From positions 3,202,073 through 3,266,072 of the forward strand of contig NZ_CP011975.1 of the NCBI RefSeq assembly GCF_001047675.1: DNA of 64,000 bases, given 5' to 3'. This DNA comes from Yersinia aleksiciae (GTDB lineage Bacteria > Pseudomonadota > Gammaproteobacteria > Enterobacterales > Enterobacteriaceae). Below, piece by piece: positions 28,457-36,896 of the stretch (the first letter of the stretch is position 1; the number at the start of each line of letters is the position of its first letter). Made by a program: the position numbers and the translations under genes. The notes beneath the pieces are model-generated. The model was not told the DNA's origin. It made no database searches and saw only the letters and a program-made list of their open reading frames with translations.

Positions 28457-30236
28457 TTACTTTAAGGATTTCGGTATCCCAAAACTGCTAGTTGGAATCT
28501 GTTGTAAAAGTTGATACTGAACCCCACCCGCATTAAGTGCGTCGAACTGAGGTTGAGCTGCAACTTTGCCAACTTGCATTTTCGTTCCTGCTGGTACAAG
28601 AACATCTGCTATTTGTGTCGGAATTTTAGGTAAGGCTAAATATTTTTGGATCTGGATTGGAGTCATACCTGCAATTTCATCTGCACGGACTAAGAAACCA
28701 CCTACGGGGTTATCAACCGTTGAAACACGCACAAAAGTAAGATCTGATGCCGTAGTAAATGTTCGTACTTGGGTTGCCGAATCATAAGGAGCTCCCCAAC
28801 CTTTTGCTACAAACGGAGCATTGGCCTCAGTTGCACTTATAGATTTCACATCAGCTATTGAGCCAGTTGGAATCACACCTTTTGTCACAGGAACTTCTGT
28901 CTTCATCCCATACACTGCACCACCAATAGCCGCAGTGGTATGCGTTATTGCCATTCCTGTATACAGTGCGGAGGCTGTCTCGATACTGACACCCCAGTTA
29001 CTGGCTATGGTCTGGATATCTTTAGCTTTCTGGGCCTGGACATCAGCTGTCGCATACTGCCACATCAGGCCATCAACTTTATCTGCGCCTTCTTTGTAAA
29101 CACTGGCCATCGTGCCGATGTACAGACCATCCATCTGTTCATCGTAACTTTTGCCCATCGCGGCCAATTCCTGGCGCATACCTTGGCAAGCGGCTGAAGA
29201 CAATCCCTTACAAGCTGAGTCCAATGCCGCATCGAATGCTTTATCTTTCGTATCTAGATCAGCAATCAGTTTTTCAGCCTGCTGTTTCTTCTCACCTTCC
29301 AGATACGGCAATGACCACTTCGCATCCTGCCGCTGTTTCTCATCTTTCGCACTCAGCGCATTATTCTCCACCGCATTCTTCCCAGCCTGCGCTCCGGCAA
29401 CGGCGTCAGCGGTGCTGTCACCTACCACGCCCCCGGCTAATCCTGCCGCCAGTGTACCCAGTGCGCTGATGGTTTGTCGTTGCTCTTCGGTCAGGTCTTC
29501 ACGGTTGATACCAGGATACATCTGCTGGGCGATATACTCACCCATCGCTGCACCCGAAGCGCCCGCCAGTGCACGGTTGCCGTTTACCTGTGCCACGACT
29601 GCACCCAGTACCGCATGGGCCATTAGGTTGGCTGCCTGATTATCGCCGGTACTTTTCTTAATTACTTCAGCCAGATACGGGGCTGAGGCACCTGCCAGCG
29701 CTTGCGCCATATTACCGCCCGCCAGCCCCTGTATGGCCGCTGTTGCCGCCTGAAGACCTTGTTGCAGTGCGCTGCCAGTGCCGTATTTCTGCATTTCGGC
29801 TTTGTATTCTTTGGTCTCACGCAGGGCTTTTGCATCGCCTTTCAACGCCGGATTGGCCTTCAGCGCCTCTTCCAGACCAATAATATCCCCTTGCGTCCTC
29901 GCAATATCCATTGCCTGACCGCCAATCTCGCCAATTAGCTGCGCTTCCTTGAGGCGGTTTTGCTCCTTCTCTTTATCGAAAATAGGGGAGAGGGCGTTAT
30001 TAGCGTGTTCGACGTCGCGACTCAGGTCATCAACATTCTGCTGCTGTTTATCGGTGTCACGAATAGTGATGCTGCCATCACTCACTGCCGCATGAGTAGT
30101 GCCTTCGGCATGGCCGTCATTGCCCAGACCTGACAGCACCACGCCACCCAGATTGCTCAGCAGGTCAGACCCTACCGGGCCACCGCTGCTGATGTTCAGC
30201 CTTGAAGTCCATCTTGTTCTCGATGTCGCTGTCGCA
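28457..30236 (-). pseudogene. cdiA: Orphan CdiA C-terminal module D with unassigned toxin
   Basis: Residues homologous to CdiA run from the end of the FHA region through the pre-toxin domain, with an intact VENN motif (KNAVENNALS), to a distinct toxin of about 125 residues at the C-terminus (about 28457-28834). The toxin begins near ATEANAPFVAKGWGAPYD and contains FVRVS, VGGFLV, a LTP-like GMTPIQIQKYLALP, VPAGTKMQVG and GGVQYQLL. This order (Arg, small aromatic strand, ALP, VPxGT, GGxQ) recalls ADP-ribosyltransferase/TNT-like toxins, but the match is by eye only. There is no native start. A 14-base deletion near 30190 shifts the first 15 codons out of frame. An adjacent immunity gene follows. 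Confidence 0.8.
29586..30190 (-). repeat. cdiA-derived direct repeat, D copy
   Basis: About 600 bp nearly identical to 26789-27393 in module E (offset 2797). The shared segment ends at the ACCTG just before the integrase junction in E. Confidence 0.85.
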
Positions 30237-30287
30237 CAAGGGATCATCATTATCCGGCGACGGAGCGAAGGGATTTTAAAAGCGTAG
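30237..30287 (+). pseudogene. Possible SymE-like C-terminal remnant
   Basis: On the plus strand a frame ends LDVAVAQGIIIIRRR..., which resembles the last strand of SymE toxins (VDVKVMEGCIVLT in E. coli). It abuts the upstream border of module D. It is only 17 codons plus stop, so this is weak evidence, supported by a clearer SymE remnant at the equivalent border of module C. Confidence 0.35.
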
Positions 30288-30292
30288 GAGTA

Positions 30293-30321
30293 ACAAGCCC
30301 GGCGCTATTGGCCGGGCTTGT
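30293..30321. terminator. Hairpin after module C immunity gene
   Basis: A perfect 11-bp stem (ACAAGCCCGGC with GCCGGGCTTGT, 7-base loop) begins 5 bases past the cdiI stop. The second arm is also present after the main cdiI at 36552-36562, where the IS3 element has replaced the other arm. Confidence 0.6.
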
Positions 30322-30325
30322 CGTT

Positions 30326-30658
30326 TTAGTCTTCGTAGCGGAACTCGATACCTAACTTCATCCGTTCCACATCGAGCGTGACCTCACAACCGCGCCACGC
30401 CGGGCGGCCATTGGTCAGGTTGTTTTCGACGTAGTAAGTACGGAGTTCAACTATCAACTTAGTAAGATCTCTCATAGCTCTTCCATCAGGGTCGAACCAG
30501 TCTAGGTTCCCAGCGGCATCGACATAATCAAATTCATATTTGCAACCATCACCCTCGAGGAAAGGCTCAGCCCTGAGGATGATTTTCTTTGCCTTATCTG
30601 GGCCGGCATTAATTAAAATCTGAGCGATTTTTTGATAGATATCTTGTTCGTTACTCAT
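30326..30658 (-). CDS. cdiI: CdiI immunity protein (module C), DUF600/YezG-like
   Basis: A 110-residue protein of the YezG/DUF600 immunity family, which pairs with YeeF-type DNA/RNA nuclease toxins in polymorphic toxin systems. Its ATG overlaps the toxin stop (ATGA). The last 38 residues, from [12 protein letters not shown] to FRYED, are identical to the main cdiI except for one residue, while the first about 70 residues are clearly diverged. It should neutralise the module C nuclease in the cytosol. Toxin-immunity specificity probably lies in the diverged half (inference). Confidence 0.85.
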   Translation of the reverse strand: MSNEQDIYQKIAQILINAGPDKAKKIILRAEPFLEGDGCKYEFDYVDAAGNLDWFDPDGRAMRDLTKLIVELRTYYVENNLTNGRPAWRGCEVTLDVERMKLGIEFRYED

Positions 30659-32039
30659 AACCCACCTTTTGGCGCATTTTCAAAATCAATACTTGTTGGC
30701 CTACCACCATCTATCGAGTAGCGAACCTTAAAGCTTTCTGGCCGCACACTATCACCACTGTAAACAGGCTCTATTTTAACATTAACCTGCTTGCCATCCT
30801 TCAACGCATTTGCCCAGGTATTCTCCATTTGTTTCCAGGCACCCTTATTCAGGTTGCCGTCCATTGGCACCAGATTCAGCTTCTCGCCCGGACCATCGAA
30901 GATGCTCGCTATCAGGTGGCCGCCTTCATCACCATCAAGTCCACACTTACCGGCTTTACACTGCTGATAGGTATTACGATCTTTGACTGCGGATAACAGG
31001 TCGGCTTCCACGGCGTTCACACGGCCAAGATCATCGGTCTGATAGGTCTTGTTGCCATCCACTTTGTACAGTGTATTAGGCTCCGGTTTGTTCAGATCTT
31101 TGCTCCAGTTACCCTTGTTACCGGAGTTCAGCTCTATCACTTTAAGATCAGAGCCTGAAGAACCGGCGGGTTTAACCAGATGTTCCACGACGTCCGCACT
31201 GACTTTCTTGCCGGTTTGTTTCTCTACCGCTATCAATGCCTTCAGCTCTGACAGCTCACCGACGGACAACTTACTCACCGTTGCCACCGTCAGACCAGCA
31301 GGAAGGGCATCACCGGCAGCCATTTCTGCCGCCCAGATACTCACCTCATTAGCACACAGCACAGGGGAAGCCGCACAAGCACCAGCCTGCGCCGCTGCGA
31401 TAATTTCAGGGGTTATCGCAATAACTGCACCGCCCACCGCACCGGCACCGAGTGCCAGCGCAACGGCATTTTGCACTGCTTTACCACGCTGGCAGGACTC
31501 TGAACCCGGATTATCCGCACAGGATAAAATATCTTTACCCTGCTGCTGTACAAACTCACTTTGGCCCCATTCGGTGCCGCCAATCAGATTGTTATCAACC
31601 GCGTTTTTCCCGGCCTGACCACCGGTTATCGCATCCGCGCTGCTGTCGCCCGAAAGCCCTCCGGCCAGTCCTGCCGCCAGTGTACCCAACGCACTGAGCG
31701 TTTGTTTCTGCTCTTCGGTCAGGTCTTCTGGCCGCACACCGGGATACATTTCCTGCGCGATAAGCCTGGCCGCTAACTCACCGCTAGCCGCACCCGCTGC
31801 ACCGGCTAACGCACCGTTACCCTGTAATTGTGCAACTACAGCCCCCACGACCGCGTGCGCCATCGCATTGGCCGCAACGTTGACGCTGCCGTCAGCATTG
31901 GTGGTCATGTTCTTCACCACTTCTGCCAGATACGGCGCGGCACCTCCGGCAAGAGCTGCCTTCATATCACCACCGGCTAAGCCCTGTATGGCCGCCGTTG
32001 CTGCCTGTATTCCCTGTTGCAACGCGCTGCCTGTGCCGT
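30655..32039 (-). pseudogene. cdiA: Orphan CdiA C-terminal module C with nuclease toxin
   Basis: About 460 residues of CdiA starting abruptly inside [11 protein letters not shown] at 32039, with no native start (a TTG at 32022 is the nearest). The pre-toxin domain has VDNN in place of VENN. The C-terminal toxin is a DNA/RNA non-specific endonuclease of the Endonuclease_NS_2 type, with GGHLIASIF holding the catalytic His, followed by [18 protein letters not shown]. Apart from two missing residues (Ala-Ser in AAQAGASACAAS), it is almost identical to the main CdiA until SVRPESF, after which the last 22-24 residues differ. The frame is intact to the stop, so it could donate a working toxin to cdiA by recombination. 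Confidence 0.85.
30727..32039 (-). repeat. cdiA-derived direct repeat, C copy
   Basis: About 1.31 kb nearly identical to 36966-38284 in the main cdiA (offset 6239 to 6245, a 6-base deletion in this copy). Identity stops sharply at both ends. Confidence 0.9.
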
Positions 32040-32040
32040 C

Positions 32041-32170
32041 CCAACCGGGGCAGACCCAACCCGCTACCGCAACTTACCCTTAAGGGCCGTTGGGCTTTAT
32101 TACCGGCCAGCGGCTCGAGGTGATCACCCAACCGGGACAGCTGATCATTCGGCTGACGGCTGAGGAGTAA
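32041..32170 (+). pseudogene. SymE-like toxin remnant, frameshifted
   Basis: On the plus strand PQLTLKGRW is followed, after a small deletion and a frame change, by GFITGQRLEVITQPGQLIIR and a TAA at 32168. This matches the conserved SymE core (LKGRW..AGF.TGQ..V....G...). SymE of E. coli is an SOS-induced toxin evolved from an AbrB-type fold. The 5' part was removed where the module C cdiA fragment begins. It cannot make an intact SymE. Confidence 0.75.
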
Positions 32171-32220
32171 TTAGCTGATGTATAACGTAAAATCCCGCCA
32201 ATAAAGGCGGAATTCATCAT

Positions 32221-32526
32221 TTAAAAGCCACTTAAGACTACTTCACCATAATCATATTTATTTGTTTTATATCCATTATTTTCAAAGATACATTGATTAA
32301 AGTTCTTAATTAACAGATTGCATCCCTCATCCTCGATCTTTGTGCTTCCAATAAAGTGAAGCATCAGGCTATCCGAAAGGAAGATTTTAAAACCATCTGA
32401 AGTTTCTTCTATTCTTTCAACTAAATATTGATTATCAAAAGGTCTTCCATAGGGACCATCTGGTAGAAAGAAGTAAAATGAACTTCTCTTACTTACCCAT
32501 TGCTCAACTATTTCATTCGACTTCAT
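32221..32526 (-). CDS. cdiI: Putative CdiI immunity protein (module B)
   Basis: A 101-residue protein whose ATG overlaps the stop of the module B toxin (ATGA), the usual toxin-immunity coupling. It starts MKSNEIVEQWVSKRSSFYFF and ends NKYDYGEVVLSGF. I do not recognise the family. It is AT-rich and acidic to neutral with alternating hydrophobic strands, as many immunity proteins are. Assignment rests on position. Confidence 0.7.
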   Translation of the reverse strand: MKSNEIVEQWVSKRSSFYFFLPDGPYGRPFDNQYLVERIEETSDGFKIFLSDSLMLHFIGSTKIEDEGCNLLIKNFNQCIFENNGYKTNKYDYGEVVLSGF

Positions 32527-35296
32527 TTTTTTATGATCCAGTCATTCTGTGGTGTAGGTAAAAATACCTGAGTACCGCCACCATGTAGTGTCGGATTAGT
32601 TCCTTGAGTACCGGTTTGGGCTGCTGCTGCACCTTCGTAATACGTCGTTCCTTTAGGTATTTTTATAACTGCTTGATTTTGTAAAGTGTTTCCCCACTCA
32701 GGGAGGACAGCACTATCTAGCTGGGATTGCAAAGGCCCTTTTGATGGTTCTGGTGTCCAATAACGACCATCAGCTTTTGCCAAACCACCATAATCCCGGT
32801 ATAGATAAATATCTGTCTCTGCCACTTTTTCAGTATACGTACCACTTCTAAAAGTTGAAGCTGGAGCACGGGGATCACTCGGATTGCCTAAAGGTCCTAC
32901 TTCATGCGGACCGTACGCTTTGATTGTTTGTGACGATATTATGCCTTTATTTGCAGAAAGGGTCTTTAGACCCTCTCCCGATTGACTGCCAACAATACCC
33001 TCAACCACCTCCGCACTGACTTTCTTGCCGGTTTGTTTCTCTACCGCTATCAATGCTTTCAGCTCTGACAGCTCACCGACGGACAACTTACTCACCGTTG
33101 CCACCGTCAGACCAGCAGGAAGGGCATCACCGGCAGCCATTTCTGCCGCCCAGATACTCACTTCATTAGCACACAGCACAGGGGAAGCCGCACAAGCACT
33201 CGCGCCAGCCTGCGCCGCTGCGATAATTTCAGGGGTTATCGCAATAACTGCACCGCCCACCGCTCCGGCACCGAGTGCCAGCGCAACGGCATTTTGCACT
33301 GCTTTACCACGCTGGCAGGACTCTGAACCCGGATTATCCGCACAGGATAAAATATCTTTACCCTGCTGCTGTACAAACTCACTTTGGCCCCATTCGGTGC
33401 CGCCAATCAGATTGTTATCAACCGCGTTTTTCCCGGCCTGACCACCGGTTATCGCATCCGCGCTGCTGTCGCCCGAAAGCCCTCCGGCCAGTCCTGCCGC
33501 CAGTGTACCCAACGCACTGAGCGTTTGTTTCTGCTCTTCGGTCAGGTCTTCTGGCCGCACACCGGGATACATTTCCTGCGCGATAAGCCTGGCCGCTAAC
33601 TCACCGCTAGCCGCACCCGCTGCACCGGCTAACGCACCGTTACCCTGTAATTGTGCAACTACAGCCCCCACGACCGCGTGCGCCATCGCATTGGCCGCAA
33701 CGTTGACGCTGCCGTCAGCATTGGTGGTCATGTTCTTCACCACTTCTGCCAGATACGGCGCGGCACCTCCGGCAAGAGCTGCCTTCATATCACCACCGGC
33801 TAAGCCCTGTATGGCCGCCGTTGCTGCCTGTATTCCCTGTTGCAACGCGCTGCCTGTGCCGTAGCTGGCTGACGCGGTATTGCGAACCTGATCGGTGACC
33901 TGCTTGTCCGTCGGCGTCAGGTTACCTTTCGCCGCCAGAGCTTCTTTTGCTGCCTGAATCGCCTGTGGATCTTTCAGCGCTTTTTCTTCCGCTATCTTAC
34001 CTTGCGTCCTCGCAATATCCATTGCCTGACCGCCAATCTCGCCAATTAGCTGCGCTTCCTTGAGGCGGTTTTGCTCCTTCTCTTTATCGAAAATAGGGGA
34101 GAGGGCGTTATTAGCGTGTTCAGTGTCGCGGCTCAGGTCATCAACATTTTGTTGTTGCTTATCGGTGTCACGAATAGTGATGCTGCCATCACTGACCGCT
34201 GCCTGCGTGGTGCCTTCGGCATGGCCGTCATTGCCCAGACCTGACAGCACCACGCCACCCAGATTGCTCAGCAGGTCAGACCCTACCGGACCACCGCTGC
34301 TCATGCTGCCGCCCTGATGCTCAGCCTTGAAATCGGCTTTATTTTCAATATCACTGAAGCCCAGTGTGCCGGTATCCAGACTGTTTTTATCGGCGGTAGC
34401 GGTAGAGCCAATCACTGCGCCATCAAGCTGAGTGTGTTCACCCACGGTGATATCAAAGCCGCCAGAGCCTGCAAAGATACCGGTCTGCTCCTGCACGCTG
34501 TCATAATTGCTGTGCAGCTTATCGCGACTCATACTCAGGTTGGCAGAGCCACCGCCGCCGACCACCGCCATGCTGACACCGCCGCTGGTGCTGGTCTGCT
34601 TCGCATCATAGTTATCGCTGTCTTGCTGGCTTTGCAGCAGCAAGTCGCGGCCGACATCGACCTTGACGGTTTCTCCGCTCGCCTGAGCACCGATCAACGC
34701 CGTATCGCGGCCACTGTGCAGTGACAGGGTGCCGCCACTGTCGAGCTGAGTTTCAGTCCAGAAGGTGCCGTCGCCGTGCTCATTGCCCTGACCCTTGTTG
34801 GCGTTGGCAAAGATACTCAGGCCCCCGCCAGCGCTACCGAACCCCAGACTGACACCCACACTGCCGCCGCTGCTGCTGTTACTGCCGTCGGTTTTTTGCG
34901 TGTTGGCAGCACCGAGCAACAGCAAGTCACGCGCCGCATCCAGGGTGGTATCGCCGCCCGCTTTGAGTTGGCTGCCTTGCACCACAATATCGCCGCTGTT
35001 CGCCGAGTTCCCTTCACCGGTGGCCGTCACGGTCAGGTTATTGCCCGCCGTCAAGGTCGAACCACTGACGCTGGTCTGTTCCTGATGCTGTTGTGAGGCC
35101 GATTTTTGTGAGCCTAATGAGGCACTGATGCCGAACATGCTGGCATTATCACCCCCTTGCGCCTGCACCAACTGGCCTGCCTGTACCGCCTGCGCACCAC
35201 TGAGTGCCGCTTTGACGCCCTGCAATGCGGACAATCGGCCATTGCTCTCTTCGCTGGCGGCTTTGGCGGTGGTGACCGCGGTATTGAGGGCGCTGC
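32523..35296 (-). pseudogene. cdiA: Orphan CdiA C-terminal module B with unassigned toxin
   Basis: About 920 residues of CdiA, from the late FHA repeats through the pre-toxin (VDNN) and entry regions, nearly identical to the main cdiA up to SAEVVE. It then has its own 158-residue C-terminus (32523-32999): AYGPHEVGPLG, TFRSGTYTEKV, YLYRDYGG, YWTPEPSKGPLQSQ, IPKGTTYYEG and LHGGGTQVFLP. The pattern (Arg-containing strand, YWTP, IPxGT, GGGTQ) again recalls ADP-ribosyltransferase-like toxins, but I cannot name the family. The 5' end is cut at 35296 by an IS3 element, so there is no native start. The reading frame is otherwise intact. It has an overlapping immunity gene. Confidence 0.82.
33007..35296 (-). 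repeat. cdiA-derived direct repeat, B copy (2.29 kb)
   Basis: Nearly identical to 37428-39717 in the main cdiA (constant offset 4421, only scattered base changes). It ends at the toxin border on one side and at the IS3 junction on the other. Confidence 0.92.
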
Positions 35297-35672
35297 ATTG
35301 GGATTTACCACCGGCACCCCGTTACAACTGACACGCCAGCATCACACGGTCTGGATCACTGTCGTTATCCGTGATGCACTTTCGGTACGAGAAGCCACCG
35401 CCCGGTTTAATATCTCAAATGAATCCGTTGTCCTGCACTGGATTAATGTTTATAAAGAGGCTGGCCTGACAGGTCTTCTGAATATTAAACGCGGACGAGG
35501 CAGACAAATGACAAAGGAAAATGGCACTCACCCTCAGACAGACAAGGAACTGGAAAAGCTTTCTCCGGAAGAACTTCGGGCTGAGCTCCGTTACCTGCGG
35601 GCTGAAAATGCCTATCTAAAAAAGCTGAAAGCCTTAGTTCAAAGCGGGGAAGACGGCAGAAAGCCGGAGTAA
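35297..35672 (+). pseudogene. IS3-family OrfA, 5' truncated
   Basis: The C-terminal part of an IS150-type OrfA: a helix-turn-helix ATARFNISNESVVLHWINVY and a leucine-zipper region LRAELRYLRAENAYLKKLKAL. The N-terminal HTH and start codon are lost at the junction with cdiA. The frame is open upstream into cdiA antisense sequence, giving a chance fusion only. Confidence 0.8.
35618..35624 (+). promoter_or_regulatory. Programmed -1 frameshift heptamer A AAA AAG
   Basis: The heptamer is in the correct frame of OrfA (cta aaa aag). A -1 shift leads into the OrfB frame, which runs without stop to 36511, giving the OrfAB transposase of IS3 elements. Confidence 0.75.
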
Positions 35673-35725
35673 TCGCTGAACTAAGGCGCGAACATGCTCT
35701 CAGTGATCTCCTGCGTGCAGCAGGT

Positions 35726-36511
35726 ATGTCCCGTAGTACGTGGTATCACAATATGAATGCGCTGAAGCGAGTGGACAGGCATGCTGAACTGAAAGACAAA
35801 ATCAGTGAGATATACCACTGGTACAAAGGGCGTTATGGCTACCGCAGGATCACGCTCTCACTGAGAAAGCAGGGGTTGCAGGTAAACCATAAAACAGTAC
35901 AGCGCCTGATGACAGAGCAGTCACTCCGGTCCCTGATAAGGGTGAAAAAATATCGCTCGTGGAAGGGTGAAACAGGTAAGGCAGCAGCCAATATCCTCAA
36001 CCGGAACTTCGGCGCATCAAAAGCCAACGAAAAGTGGGTTACGGATGTTACAGAGTTCTCGTTGCAGGGTAAAAAGCTGTATCTGTCACCGGTTCTCGAT
36101 TTGTTTAACCGGGAGATTATCGCATACAGCCTGTCGGAAAGGCCGGTGATGGAGATGGTCAATGCCATGCTGCGTGACGCGTTCTCAAAACTCGGGCCAG
36201 AGGATACGCCCTTATTGCACTCGGATCAGGGCTGGCAGTACCGGATGGCAGGCTATCAGGCAAAGTTAAAGGCGCAGGGAGTGACACAAAGTATGTCGCG
36301 CAAAGGAAACTGCCTGGATAATGCGGTGGTGGAGAACTTCTTCGGAACGCTAAAATCAGAGTGTTTTTACCTGAGTCAGTTCAGCAGTATCAATGAACTG
36401 AGGAAGGCGATAGAGGAATACATCCATTACTACAACAACGAGCGAATAAGCCTGAAGTTAAAAGGTCTGAGTCCGGTAGAATACCGAACCCAGACCCTAG
36501 AAGCCGCTTAA
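35726..36511 (+). CDS. IS3-family transposase OrfB (DDE integrase)
   Basis: A 261-residue catalytic subunit. The HTH_21 segment (YGYRRITLSLRKQG) precedes the rve domain with the DDE triad: Asp in WVTDVTEF, Asp in LHSDQGWQY, and Glu in NAVVENFFGTLKSE. It is normally made as an OrfAB fusion by frameshift at 35618; the ATG at 35726 is internal to that frame. The protein is intact but the element lacks its left end, so it can act only in trans. Confidence 0.9.
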   Translation: MSRSTWYHNMNALKRVDRHAELKDKISEIYHWYKGRYGYRRITLSLRKQGLQVNHKTVQRLMTEQSLRSLIRVKKYRSWKGETGKAAANILNRNFGASKANEKWVTDVTEFSLQGKKLYLSPVLDLFNREIIAYSLSERPVMEMVNAMLRDAFSKLGPEDTPLLHSDQGWQYRMAGYQAKLKAQGVTQSMSRKGNCLDNAVVENFFGTLKSECFYLSQFSSINELRKAIEEYIHYYNNERISLKLKGLSPVEYRTQTLEAA

Positions 36512-36563
36512 CATGAACCGTCCAACTTTATGGGGTCAGTCCATATTGGCCGGGCTTGTCGTT

Positions 36564-36896
36564 TTAGTCTTCGTAGCGGAACTCGATACCTAACTTCATC
36601 CGTTCCACATCGAGCGTGACCTCACAACCGCGCCACGCCGGGTGGCCATTGGTCAGGTTGTTTTCGACGTAGTAAGTACGGAGTTCGACCAGATGGCGGA
36701 GCATGTCTGTATTTGCCCTACCACCTGCGGTAAACCAGGAACTCTCTCCACTATCATCAATATAATCATATTCATATTCGCAGTGATCATTTTCAGGAGA
36801 TAACTCCGCCCGCATAATGACTTTTTTAGCTTCATCGGGAGCTATGCTATATAAAATCGTGCCAATATCCTTATAGATTTCTTGATCATTACGCAT
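36564..36896 (-). CDS. cdiI: CdiI immunity protein of the main CDI locus, DUF600/YezG-like
   Basis: A 110-residue immunity protein. The ATG at 36896 overlaps the cdiA stop (TGATG); a GTG one codon upstream is less likely. The C-terminal 38 residues are the same as in module C, while the N-terminal about 70 residues are related but diverged (both share a Y-x-I...AKK-I-x-RAE pattern). It should block the nuclease tail of the main CdiA in the cytosol. An IS3 element begins 20 bases downstream. Confidence 0.88.
   Translation of the reverse strand: MRNDQEIYKDIGTILYSIAPDEAKKVIMRAELSPENDHCEYEYDYIDDSGESSWFTAGGRANTDMLRHLVELRTYYVENNLTNGHPAWRGCEVTLDVERMKLGIEFRYED

Larger units (their letters stand above)
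35297..36543 (+). mobile_element. IS3-family (IS150-like) insertion sequence, left end missing
   Basis: The right end at 36543 reads TGGGGTCAGTCCA, an IS3-type terminus ending in CA. The left terminal repeat and the start of orfA are absent: the element begins inside orfA at the cdiA junction GGCGCTGC|A. The right end interrupts the hairpin that follows cdiI in module C. No matching left end or target duplication was seen. Confidence 0.85.

Noticed and set aside
28457-32999. Firm naming of module B and D toxins as ADP-ribosyltransferases
   Set aside because: The resemblance is a pattern of motifs seen by eye; without profile or structure comparison it is not enough for a functional name.
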